Source: a bacterium (GTDB lineage Bacteria; Patescibacteriota; Gracilibacteria; UBA1369; GCA-2718715). From it: a stretch of DNA of 13,167 nucleotides. The translations under genes and the position numbers were made by a program. This document shows positions 6,780 through 13,167 of this stretch, in pieces. The notes below the pieces were generated by a model. It ran no database searches and had not been told where the DNA came from. It saw nothing but the letters and a program-made list of their open reading frames with translations. Position 1 is the first letter of the stretch. The number at the start of each line of letters is the position of its first letter. The stretch is taken from the NCBI GenBank assembly GCA_030426295.1, contig JAUHYY010000019.1, positions 1 through 13,167 on the forward strand, given 5' to 3'.

Positions 6780-7242
6780 CGCCTAACACTTTTTGCTTCT
6801 GTTCTTCAGTAAAGTCGTTTAGTTTTTGCATTAGCTCATCATCGCTTGTTGCAAGAATTCTAAGGGCAAGTAGCCCAGCATTTTTTGCGTTGTCGATACC
6901 TACAGTTGCAACTGGAACGCCTCCTGGCATTTGTACGATTGATAGAAGTGAGTCTATTCCTTGGATTGAGTTTGATGAATTAACTGGAACACCGATTACT
7001 GGCAAATTTGTTAGTGATGCAACCATCCCCGGTAAGTGAGCTGCTCCGCCAGCACCTGCTATAATTACTTTTACTCCGTTTTCTTCAGCTGAACGTGCGT
7101 ATTCCATCATCCAGTCTGGAGTTCTGTGAGCTGACACAGTTTTGATTTCGTAATCTACTCCGAATTGTGTGCAGATTTCTTGAGCTGCCCCCATTACTGG
7201 CAGGTCTGATTTGCTTCCCATTATTATTCCTACTTTAGTCAT
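6772..7242 (-). CDS. purE: N5-carboxyaminoimidazole ribonucleotide mutase PurE (class I)
   Basis: A 156-residue protein of full family length. It shows GSKSD (9-13), SAHRTP (37-42) with catalytic H39, AGAGGAAHLPGM (62-73), PVIGVPV (81-87), GIDSLLSIVQMPGGVPVAT (95-113) and IDNAKNAGLLA (116-126), all hallmarks of PurE. It moves the carboxyl group of N5-CAIR to carbon 4, giving CAIR in purine synthesis, in the cytoplasm as an oligomer. The SAHRTP form and the partner PurK place it in class I, which takes N5-CAIR, rather than the class II form that uses AIR and CO2. Its ATG overlaps the purK stop by eight bases, so translation is coupled. It ends in TAG, and no Shine-Dalgarno sequence is visible. 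Confidence 0.97.
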   Translation of the reverse strand: MTKVGIIMGSKSDLPVMGAAQEICTQFGVDYEIKTVSAHRTPDWMMEYARSAEENGVKVIIAGAGGAAHLPGMVASLTNLPVIGVPVNSSNSIQGIDSLLSIVQMPGGVPVATVGIDNAKNAGLLALRILATSDDELMQKLNDFTEEQKQKVLGEQ

Positions 7243-8365
7243 TTGATGTGATTGTTAGAGTGTTTCTAATTTTTTCTATTTTATTTATAGCATCTTCTGT
7301 GTTTTTTTCTAAAATTACTGCGTGCCCCATTTTTCTATATGGTCGTACTTGTTTCTTGCCATAAAAAGTATATTGAACATTGCTGATTTCGTATGCGTCT
7401 TCGAGTCCTTTGTAGACTGTTTCGCCAGTTGAATCGTCAGCAAGCAAGTTAATTAATACGCCAGGTGAAATTTCTTCTACTGATCCAAGTGGGAGCCCAA
7501 GCGCTATTCGTATTTGCTGCTCGTACTGAGAAGTAACATGTGTTGATATGGTTTGATGACCGCTGTTGTGTGTTCTTGGTGATATTTCGTTAACAAGTAT
7601 GTTGTCGTTTTGGTCTAAGAATAGTTCAACTGCGTATATACCATTGAAGTCGAATTTCTCTGCTATTTGATGACCAATCTCTTTGGCTTTGTCGAGGATA
7701 GCTTGATCGATTCTTGCAGGTGAAACTAGGTAATCAAGAAGGTTTATTTCTGGATTTGAAATTAACTCAACAGCATCGTAAACGACTGTTTCTTTTGTTT
7801 TTCTGCTTCTCGCAATTATTACGCTAAGCTCTGATTTTATATCTATCATTTCTTCAAAAACTGAATCTACTTCAGGTGCGTTCTGGATTGAATCTTGATC
7901 TTTATGAATAACTACGCCCATTCCGTCGTAACCGCCAGTTTTGAATTTTTGTACAACTGGTAGATTGCCGTTATATGATCTTGTGTCAGAAGCCATTACT
8001 TCTTTGAAGCTTGGTCCTGGTAAGCCTGCTTCCTCTAGTTTTTTTCTTTGGATAAATTTGTCTTGGATCCATTCAAGGTCTTCGAAATCTGAAACTATTT
8101 CTATTCCCATTGCTTTGACCTCTTTGAGTGCTTCGATGTTGATTCTTTCGTTTTCATAAATAATTACATCGCATTTTTTGCAGAAGTTGATTAATGCTTC
8201 TTTATCATCAAAGTCACCCTGCACAAATTCATGAGCAAAGCCTGATGCAGAACACTCAGGGTTTGGATCGTAAACGGCAACACTAACCGGAAAACTAATC
8301 GCAGACTGAATCAAAAGTAAACCTAGTTGACCTCCTCCGATTATTCCAATGTGAGTGTTTTTCAT
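7235..8365 (-). CDS. purK: N5-carboxyaminoimidazole ribonucleotide synthase PurK
   Basis: A 376-residue ATP-grasp enzyme of normal length. Landmarks are GIIGGGQLG (7-15), KTGGYDGMG (142-150, nucleotide loop), AVELFLD (245-251), the metal and substrate loop NEISPRTHNSGH (259-270), TSQYEQQIRIALGLPLG (278-294) and RPYRKMGHA (341-349). It uses ATP and bicarbonate to carboxylate AIR to N5-CAIR, which PurE then rearranges. It is the first gene of a tight purK-purE pair and follows the SulP transporter gene by 59 bases. An AAGG seven bases before the ATG is the only weak Shine-Dalgarno candidate I see near a start in this window. A TATAAA (revcomp of 8383-8388) might be a -10 site, but no -35 stands at proper distance, so co-transcription with the transporter gene remains possible. 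Confidence 0.97.
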   Translation of the reverse strand: MKNTHIGIIGGGQLGLLLIQSAISFPVSVAVYDPNPECSASGFAHEFVQGDFDDKEALINFCKKCDVIIYENERINIEALKEVKAMGIEIVSDFEDLEWIQDKFIQRKKLEEAGLPGPSFKEVMASDTRSYNGNLPVVQKFKTGGYDGMGVVIHKDQDSIQNAPEVDSVFEEMIDIKSELSVIIARSRKTKETVVYDAVELISNPEINLLDYLVSPARIDQAILDKAKEIGHQIAEKFDFNGIYAVELFLDQNDNILVNEISPRTHNSGHQTISTHVTSQYEQQIRIALGLPLGSVEEISPGVLINLLADDSTGETVYKGLEDAYEISNVQYTFYGKKQVRPYRKMGHAVILEKNTEDAINKIEKIRNTLTITSND

Positions 8366-8424
8366 TTATTTACCTTAAATAGTTTATATTTTTACTTAAA
8401 ATGCGAAAAATCTCAAGCTTTAGG

Positions 8425-9675
8425 TTACATTTCGTCATCAAATCCTTCTTCTTCTTTTTCATCAATCAGGTCAGAAATCTGCCACTTCTTTGGCGTAATT
8501 TTGTTCCACATTAAGAATGTAATCGTGAAGAAAATCACTGCCATGTTAAGGCTTATAAGCACCGTCGAAACTGTTGTTCCAAGAACAATTACTGATCTTA
8601 AGTGACTATTTTTTGCTTTCGACTTTATTAGCGCTTTAATAGAAGTAAAGTCAGCTACATCGAATGCTACTTTTAATATAACCCCTGCTAATATCGCAGT
8701 TGGTATGTATTTAAGTAGGCCGGCAAATAAGAATGTGCAGAGTATGCAGGTTAGCGCGATAAGGTATTTTGCGTAAAATCGATTTGCTCCTTCTTTATAG
8801 AGCATCATTGTTGGTGCAGTTGATTGGGCTCCAGGTAGTCCTCCAATTAGCCCTATTGAAAACATTGATGCGCTTTGGCCTACAAGTTCTTTGAAATGAT
8901 TAGTCTTTGTATTGGATTTATTATCGATTACTACTGCTGTAAGAAGTGTGTCGAGTAAAGCGATCAGTGAAAGCTCAAAGGCTAATGGTATAATGAATTT
9001 TAAAGTCTCGAAGTCAAAGATCTCTATAGAGGGATTAATTACCTTTATTGACGAAAGCGAAGTCTCTACATCTACAGTGCTTACAGGCAGCTTCAAGAAA
9101 TAATTAACTATTGTAGCTACTGCAATCAATCCAAATGAACTAAGCATTAATCTAATAGCTGGATGCGAGTCATCTGATTTGTAATTATTGAATATTAATA
9201 AAAGAACAAAACTTGTGAGGGCTACTGCTAGATCTAAGCTTGTGTTGAATGATCTGAACTGACTTAAAAGTATCAGTATTGCGATACCATTCAAAAATCC
9301 AGAGATTACTAAATTTGGAATAAACTGAATTAGCTTTTGTACTTTTACTAGATTTAGTAAAAACAGAATTACTGCAGCTACAATAAGCACTGCCGATATT
9401 AGTTCTGCTGAAGTTACATTTTGTGAGTGAGTTTCAATCCATTTATTGTCTGCCATTATTATCACAGATATTGCAGCCGTCATAGGTCCGGTTGGTGAAG
9501 ACACCCCAAATTTAGATCCTGCAAATATGCTCGTGATAAGAGAAAGTATCGATGCTGAGAGCATACCGATGTAAACACCAAGACCAGAAAGTTCACCAAA
9601 AGCTGCGCCTAAAGTTACGACAACTAAACCGACACTTATTGATGCGGTTAAATTGTTTACTATTTCTTTAGTCAT
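8425..9675 (-). CDS. SulP-family anion transporter without STAS domain, BicA-like (possible bicarbonate transporter)
   Basis: A 416-residue membrane protein rich in hydrophobic helices, covering the SulP transmembrane core and ending in the short acidic tail KEEEGFDDEM, with no C-terminal STAS domain. Key SulP segments are visible: SPTGPMTAA (60-68, third-helix half-site) and DTLLTAVVID followed by KELVGQ (242-267). As I recall the cyanobacterial bicarbonate transporter BicA, it has the same PTGPMT and a very similar DALLTSVVAD...KELVGQ; the other SulP in this window has neither. The usual NIxSGGRTRLSG stretch is replaced by a divergent one (MMLYKEGANRF). I infer an inorganic anion, with bicarbonate favoured over sulfate. 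Bicarbonate is a PurK substrate, and purK is the next gene, 59 bases on. The gene is divergent from the STAS-bearing SulP gene across 166 bases. There is no Shine-Dalgarno sequence. Confidence 0.87.
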   Translation of the reverse strand: MTKEIVNNLTASISVGLVVVTLGAAFGELSGLGVYIGMLSASILSLITSIFAGSKFGVSSPTGPMTAAISVIIMADNKWIETHSQNVTSAELISAVLIVAAVILFLLNLVKVQKLIQFIPNLVISGFLNGIAILILLSQFRSFNTSLDLAVALTSFVLLLIFNNYKSDDSHPAIRLMLSSFGLIAVATIVNYFLKLPVSTVDVETSLSSIKVINPSIEIFDFETLKFIIPLAFELSLIALLDTLLTAVVIDNKSNTKTNHFKELVGQSASMFSIGLIGGLPGAQSTAPTMMLYKEGANRFYAKYLIALTCILCTFLFAGLLKYIPTAILAGVILKVAFDVADFTSIKALIKSKAKNSHLRSVIVLGTTVSTVLISLNMAVIFFTITFLMWNKITPKKWQISDLIDEKEEEGFDDEM

Positions 9676-9694
9676 GAATTGGCAAAGAGATTTT

Positions 9695-9717
9695 AGATAA
9701 GATATATAAACTTATCT
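9695..9717. promoter_or_regulatory. Inverted repeat, candidate operator in the divergent SulP region
   Basis: AGATAAG (9695-9701) faces CTTATCT (9711-9717) across nine A/T bases; after one mismatch two further outer pairs match. It lies 20-42 bases ahead of the minus-strand SulP start and covers the predicted -10 and spacer, a position suited to a repressor. No particular regulator is implied. Confidence 0.4.
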
Positions 9718-9727
9718 TAAGTTTCAA
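9699..9727 (-). promoter_or_regulatory. Candidate promoter of the STAS-less SulP gene
   Basis: On the minus strand TTGAAA (revcomp of 9722-9727) and TATCTT (revcomp of 9699-9704) are 17 bases apart, close to the sigma-70-type pattern. TAAAAT (revcomp of 9690-9695) is an alternative -10 but lacks a good -35. The inverted repeat at 9695-9717 overlaps both. Confidence 0.4.
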
Positions 9728-9878
9728 GATCAGTTCCATATGCTAAAGCTTTCCCACGCACGCGTCTTGACAAATGATATTTTCTCTTGCAATTAGTGCT
9801 TTTATCTATAGAGTGGCTGGGACGCTTTTAAATTAAAACTATTGATTTTAACGAGTAAACTTAAAGATCAGTTCCATA
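9726..9878 (+). repeat. 15-base direct repeat; first copy may be a decayed 5' copy of the downstream SulP gene
   Basis: The 15-mer AAGATCAGTTCCATA occurs at 9726-9740 in the spacer and at 9864-9878 inside the SulP gene, where it encodes KDQFH. In the spacer one frame reads FQDQFHM. Further matches follow in the same order: AATGAT-TTTCT-TGC at 9773-9790 against 9899-9912, and GTGGCTGG at 9813-9820 against 9965-9972, with different gaps. The 15-mer is unlikely to be chance at this distance. The later matches are weaker, so a remnant of a duplicated gene start is inferred; a paired regulatory site is the alternative. Confidence 0.5.
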
Positions 9879-11374
9879 AAAATAAAAAGTACTTCAAGAA
9901 TGATTTTCTTGCTGGTATTACGGTTGCGCTTGCACTTATACCTGAGGCAATAGCATTTGCCTTTGTGGCTGGAGTTAGTCCTATAATTAGTCTGCAGACT
10001 GCAGTAGTTATAGGTTTGATTGCAGCAAGTATTACGGGGCGTCCTGGTATGATTAGTTCTTCAACTGCTGCGATAGCTATTGTTATTGCTCCTTTGGTTG
10101 CACAATATGGTCTTGAATATTTATTTGCGACAGTTGTATTGATAGGTGTTATTCAAGTTTTGATTGGTGTTTTTAAACTAGGTAAATACACATCAATTAT
10201 TCCTCATCCTGTAGTGCTTGGTTTCTTGAATGGTTTGGCGATAGTTATCTTTCTAGCTCAATGGGCTCAGTTTAAGGTTGATGGTCAATGGTTGCCCGCC
10301 CCAGACATGTTGATCATGTTGGTATTTGTGGGTATTACAATGCTGATAATCCACTTTTTCCCAAAACTAACTAAGGCTATACCTTCTAGCTTAGCTGCTA
10401 TTGGACTTATAACAACAGTATCGATTTTGATGGCTAAGTTTGGAATTTATGAGCTTGTTACGGTACAAGATTTTGCTGGTATAGAATTAAAAGGAGGCCT
10501 TCCTAAATTTCATATTCCGCAAGTAAGTTTTTCATGGGAAGTACTAGAAGTTATTTTCCCTTATGCTTTAACTGCTGCTTTGGTAGGTCTTACAGAAGCA
10601 ACTTTAACGTTGCGTGTAATTGATGAAATGACTGAAACCAAAGGTAATACAAATAAAGAATATTTTGCTCAAGGTGCTGCAAATGTAGCTAATGGTTTCC
10701 TTGGGGGTATGGGCGGTGATGCGATGATTGGTCAATCCATTGTAAATATAAAGTCTGGAGGACGGACTCGTTTGTCTGGTTTAGTTGCAGCAAGTGCTCT
10801 AATGATTTTCATTATGTTTGCTTCACCTTTAGTAAATGCAATCCCGCTTGCTAGTTTAGTTGGTCTTATGTTTATGGTAGTGATTTCAACATTTAAGTGG
10901 GAAAGTCTGAAATACGGGAACACGATTCCAAATCAGGATTTTCTTGTAATCATTGTAGTTACTGCTGTAACTGTATTTAAAGATTTAGCATCTGCTGTGA
11001 TCATAGGAGTGATTTTATCGACAATAATGTTTGCTTGGGAAAAGGGTAAAAAGCTATCTGTGAACACACAAACTAATGATGATGGTGAGAAAATTTATAA
11101 GATTAATGGAGTTATATTTTTTGGATCTGTATTAAGCTTTAAGGAAATCTTTGATGTAAATGCTGATCCTGAAACAGTAATTCTTGATTTAAAGTACGCA
11201 AAAGTAATGGATTACTCAGCACTTGAATCAATAAATGCAGTAGCTAAAAAATATAAAGATGCAGGAAAAACCTTCTTTATTACTAGGGCTGGTGATTGTT
11301 GTCTAAAGCTAATGGAAAACGCTGAACAAATAACATCGATCGTTATCAAAGAGGACTATGACCCTACGGATTAG
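9842..11374 (+). CDS. SulP-family inorganic anion transporter with C-terminal STAS domain
   Basis: A 510-residue protein with the full SulP plan: cytoplasmic N-terminus, transmembrane core from about residue 20 to 400, then a STAS domain at about 415-505. Core marks are NDFLAGITVALALIPEAIAFA (20-40, first helix), PHPVVLGFLNG (121-131), TEATLTLRVIDE (251-262) and NIKSGGRTRLSG (302-313). The STAS domain shows VILDLKYAKVMDYSALESI (446-464), the usual strand-loop-helix. Such carriers move sulfate, bicarbonate, chloride or dicarboxylates, often with Na+ or H+; the substrate cannot be fixed from sequence. The start is TTG at 9842: no ATG lies between the upstream in-frame TAG (9809) and the first helix. 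TAAATT at 9829-9834 sits seven bases before it and could serve as a -10 for a leaderless transcript. It is divergent from the other SulP gene and only 11 bases from the convergent gene's stop. Confidence 0.93.
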   Translation: MILTSKLKDQFHKNKKYFKNDFLAGITVALALIPEAIAFAFVAGVSPIISLQTAVVIGLIAASITGRPGMISSSTAAIAIVIAPLVAQYGLEYLFATVVLIGVIQVLIGVFKLGKYTSIIPHPVVLGFLNGLAIVIFLAQWAQFKVDGQWLPAPDMLIMLVFVGITMLIIHFFPKLTKAIPSSLAAIGLITTVSILMAKFGIYELVTVQDFAGIELKGGLPKFHIPQVSFSWEVLEVIFPYALTAALVGLTEATLTLRVIDEMTETKGNTNKEYFAQGAANVANGFLGGMGGDAMIGQSIVNIKSGGRTRLSGLVAASALMIFIMFASPLVNAIPLASLVGLMFMVVISTFKWESLKYGNTIPNQDFLVIIVVTAVTVFKDLASAVIIGVILSTIMFAWEKGKKLSVNTQTNDDGEKIYKINGVIFFGSVLSFKEIFDVNADPETVILDLKYAKVMDYSALESINAVAKKYKDAGKTFFITRAGDCCLKLMENAEQITSIVIKEDYDPTD

Positions 11375-11385
11375 TATTCAAAATC

Positions 11386-12543
11386 TTATACAGGCACTTC
11401 CATTGATCCGGAGTCATTAGAGAATGTAATTTGCCCATCCTGATTTATTGTTACTCCTTCTATATCATGTAAATCTGAGGGTAGTTCAAACTGGTATGAG
11501 TATGTGTTAGTACTTGCATCTATTAGTGCTAAACGGTTGTACCTGTCCCATACAGCGTACACCATGCCGCTATTCTCATCGTAATGTAGGCCCGAAATAT
11601 CCCTGTCTATACCCTCGGGTGGCTCAATTACTCCAACCTCTCTAATATTTCCCCTATCGATTTCAATTATGTGGATCGTTCCATCGTGCTGATCGCCTAC
11701 ATAGAATTGTCCGTTTACGAATGCAAGTGCTTCAACCCCTGAGCCATCATTATTATATGGGATTAAAGATGATAAATCCCAGTCTTGCCCAGTAGGGCTT
11801 AGTTCACCATCTTCGTACCTTAGCTGTTTTAGTTCTTGGCTTCCTTCTGCAATTACATAGATTAAATTTGTTCTGGGGTCATAAGTAATGCCCTCTAAGT
11901 CTCCGCCAATATCCCACTCTTTTTCCAGGCTATAATTTGAGTCTAAGCATAAAACTTTACCATTATCAGATACTACAAACATACGATTAAATGCAGGTAT
12001 GTATACAGTTCCACTTGGCTCTTCCCCTTGAAATTCGACAGTCCTGGTTCTAAGAGAATACGGCATTTCATTGATCGCTGGGTATGCTTCGTATTCAGAT
12101 GAGTCAAATTCAATTCTGCGCGGCTCATCGTTTGTTCCTCCAGATTGTGCCTCCTTATTTCTGCCGCTTGCTCCAAATAGTGAGCTGAGTGCTTCACTGA
12201 ATTTTTCAGAAATTTGAGTTAATGTAAGTTTGAATTTTTCTACTACTTCAATAAATTTGTCTTTAAATGTCTCTTTTTTAGCAGTCGGAGACAAGAAGGG
12301 GCTAGATATGGGCTCATCTGTGGGATGATCATGCGTATGCGTGGCTTCATCAATCTCTCGCTCAAGATCTGCAATGACTGCATCTTCTTCTGGCCTGAAT
12401 ATGTCTTCTGCAAGGGCTGTTCGTTCGGCCATCGATTCACGTTCTACAGCAAGCCTATCTACTGCTTCGGGATCTAGATCAATGCTTGTATCTAGATCTT
12501 CTGATGCACTTCTTAATATTTCACCATCTCTTGCAATATCCAT
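11386..12543 (-). CDS. SdiA-regulated/YjiK-type beta-propeller protein with acidic N-terminal region
   Basis: A 385-residue protein. Residues 1-90 are strongly acidic and look disordered, with a small His cluster THTHDH (68-73). Residues 91-123 form a lysine-rich amphipathic segment (FKDKFIEVVEKF...). From about 165 the sequence becomes a beta-propeller with repeated blade starts DLEGITYD (215), GVEALAF (269), DISGLHYD (315) and DIEGVTIN (360), spaced 45-54 residues apart. These resemble the SdiA-regulated (YjiK) and phytase-like propellers. I see no signal peptide or transmembrane helix, although YjiK-like proteins are usually exported, so the location is unclear. The function is unknown; ligand binding or phosphoesterase activity are possibilities only. 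It has its own promoter candidate (12567-12596). It converges on the SulP gene with 11 bases between the stops and no terminator. Confidence 0.72.
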   Translation of the reverse strand: MDIARDGEILRSASEDLDTSIDLDPEAVDRLAVERESMAERTALAEDIFRPEEDAVIADLEREIDEATHTHDHPTDEPISSPFLSPTAKKETFKDKFIEVVEKFKLTLTQISEKFSEALSSLFGASGRNKEAQSGGTNDEPRRIEFDSSEYEAYPAINEMPYSLRTRTVEFQGEEPSGTVYIPAFNRMFVVSDNGKVLCLDSNYSLEKEWDIGGDLEGITYDPRTNLIYVIAEGSQELKQLRYEDGELSPTGQDWDLSSLIPYNNDGSGVEALAFVNGQFYVGDQHDGTIHIIEIDRGNIREVGVIEPPEGIDRDISGLHYDENSGMVYAVWDRYNRLALIDASTNTYSYQFELPSDLHDIEGVTINQDGQITFSNDSGSMEVPV

Positions 12544-12566
12544 ATTTTTGTTTCAAGTATCTTTGA

Positions 12567-12596
12567 ATTATACCATAATTAAAGAGTTTTACGCAA
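12567..12596 (-). promoter_or_regulatory. Extended -10 promoter of the propeller gene
   Basis: On the minus strand a perfect TATAAT (revcomp of 12567-12572) is preceded by TGG, forming the extended -10 TGGTATAAT. A weaker TTGCGT (revcomp of 12591-12596) stands 18 bases upstream as -35. Transcription would start near 12560, leaving a leader of about 17 bases without a Shine-Dalgarno sequence before the ATG at 12543. Confidence 0.65.
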
Positions 12597-12597
12597 T

Positions 12598-12612
12598 TTT
12601 GAGTAACTCAAA
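12598..12612. promoter_or_regulatory. Perfect 15-base palindrome just upstream of the propeller promoter
   Basis: TTTGAGTAACTCAAA is a perfect 7-base inverted repeat around one central base. It ends one base before the -35 element, where an activator or repressor dimer could bind. Two AGTGGA copies ten bases apart (12620-12625 and 12630-12635) lie just beyond it, one helical turn from each other. Regulation is inferred from symmetry and position only. Confidence 0.4.
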
Positions 12613-12653
12613 TATAGGTAGTGGATATAAGTGGAATTCTCTAAATTATAAAT

Positions 12654-13142
12654 TTAAAGGGGTACTATTTTCTTGTTCTCATTTGTTGATATCTCTTTTA
12701 ATCTTTGCTTTTCGATCAAGCTAGCCTGTAAATAAGGTTCATTAATGCGTTCGATTACAAGATCTTTCTTGGTAAGCGGGTTTTCTAGAATGACGTCGCC
12801 GTATTTAAGGATCCTTCCAATAATTCCTTGCCTAACCTTAACTGATGCAATTGATGAAATATCGAAAGTCCGAGTTTTCCTGAAGAAAACACCTTTCGTT
12901 TTTGACATGCCCTCTTTTGAAATAATATAATAGGTATTGACCCATGAAATAAACAGCCAAAGGACAAAAATAAGGTTTAAAAAGCCAATGATAAACACTG
13001 ATAATACATGTACTTGAGTCGTGAAAAGGTAGATGAAAAAAATAACAACGAATTCACATACGAATAACCTAGAGAATAAAACCCACATTGTTTCTCTTAC
13101 TTTATAATTGCGCTTAAAATTGATGTTGCTCTTATTTTTCAT
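12654..13142 (-). CDS. Small membrane protein with bacterial PH domain (YdbS/DUF304-like)
   Basis: A 162-residue protein: a basic N-terminus (MKNKSNINFKRNYKVR), two hydrophobic helices at about 19-41 and 46-69, then a bacterial pleckstrin-homology domain at 70-145. The domain shows the family's pattern: YYIISKEGMSKTKGVFFRKTRTFDISSIASVKV and then GRILKYGDVILEN, matching the usual Gxxxxk...ipl.kI.dV and gRllgyGdi stretches. The basic tail points to a cytoplasmic domain. The function of such proteins is poorly known. Met19 is an alternative start, but a -10 element seven bases before the ATG at 13142 supports the longer form. The propeller gene follows 110 bases downstream under its own promoter, so they may be separate units. 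Confidence 0.8.
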   Translation of the reverse strand: MKNKSNINFKRNYKVRETMWVLFSRLFVCEFVVIFFIYLFTTQVHVLSVFIIGFLNLIFVLWLFISWVNTYYIISKEGMSKTKGVFFRKTRTFDISSIASVKVRQGIIGRILKYGDVILENPLTKKDLVIERINEPYLQASLIEKQRLKEISTNENKKIVPL

Positions 13143-13149
13143 GGACTTA

Positions 13150-13158
13150 AATATACCA
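13150..13158 (-). promoter_or_regulatory. Extended -10 element giving a probable leaderless transcript
   Basis: The minus strand reads TGGTATATT (revcomp of 13150-13158), ending seven bases before the ATG at 13142. Transcription from it would begin at or next to the start codon. It shares ATGGTATA with the propeller promoter. The -35 position falls outside the window. Confidence 0.5.
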
Positions 13159-13167
13159 TGTTTCTCT

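Noticed and set aside
9767..9795. Promoter for the STAS-bearing SulP gene from TTGACA at 9767
   Set aside because: The -35 match is perfect, but the hexamer 17 bases on (CAATTA) is a poor -10, and the region may be a decayed coding copy. It is not strong enough to list.
1..13167. TGA read as glycine or tryptophan in this genome
   Set aside because: All recognised proteins are full length under the standard code with no in-frame TGA, so there is no direct sign of recoding. Only the lack of TGA stops is kept as a finding.
1..13167. Defence system, mobile element, prophage or CRISPR array
   Set aside because: No transposase, integrase, Cas, toxin-antitoxin, restriction or phage protein is present, and no regularly spaced repeat array is visible.

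Overview
The window is AT-rich bacterial chromosomal DNA, densely coded on both strands. It holds 13 genes, one of them cut by the left edge. I see no RNA genes, mobile elements, CRISPR arrays or phage genes, and no gene-free stretch longer than 166 bases. Surface features (an S-layer-homology protein, lipoproteins, a lipoprotein-type zinc-binding protein) suggest a cell that anchors proteins in a peptidoglycan or secondary-polymer envelope. Most starts have no clear Shine-Dalgarno sequence, and none of the 13 genes ends in TGA. I cannot place the organism. A Patescibacteria-type lineage such as Peregrinibacteria is a guess and nothing more.

Left part, + strand (1-3845): the 3' end of typA/bipA, then a compact zinc module. 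A Fur-family repressor (probably Zur) is followed after 10 bases by the zinc-binding lipoprotein ZnuA, which carries a 40-residue loop made only of H, D, E and G. The ATPase ZnuC and the permease ZnuB follow with overlaps or gaps of a few bases. An imperfect dyad just ahead of zur is a candidate operator, which would make this a self-regulated zinc uptake operon.

Middle part, - strand (3842-9675), read from right to left: a SulP anion transporter without a STAS domain that carries BicA-like motifs, then purK and purE (overlapping), then a lipoprotein that fuses a serine alpha/beta-hydrolase to an M23 peptidase, then a secreted protein with three SLH repeats fused to a PHB-depolymerase/feruloyl-esterase-like domain. 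PurK consumes bicarbonate, so a bicarbonate-type SulP upstream is a plausible functional link. The last two genes look like a pair of cell-surface hydrolases.

Right part: a second SulP transporter, with a C-terminal STAS domain, runs on the + strand (9842-11374), divergent from the first. The 166-base divergent region holds an inverted repeat and what looks like a decayed copy of the 5' end of the second SulP gene. Convergent to it lie, on the - strand, a protein with a SdiA-regulated-type beta-propeller behind an acidic N-terminal region, and a small two-helix membrane protein with a bacterial PH domain. Both have extended -10 promoter candidates.

The most unusual items are the hydrolase-M23 fusion lipoprotein next to the SLH-esterase, the BicA-like SulP beside purK, the duplicated sequence in the divergent SulP region, and the absence of TGA stops together with the scarcity of Shine-Dalgarno sequences.
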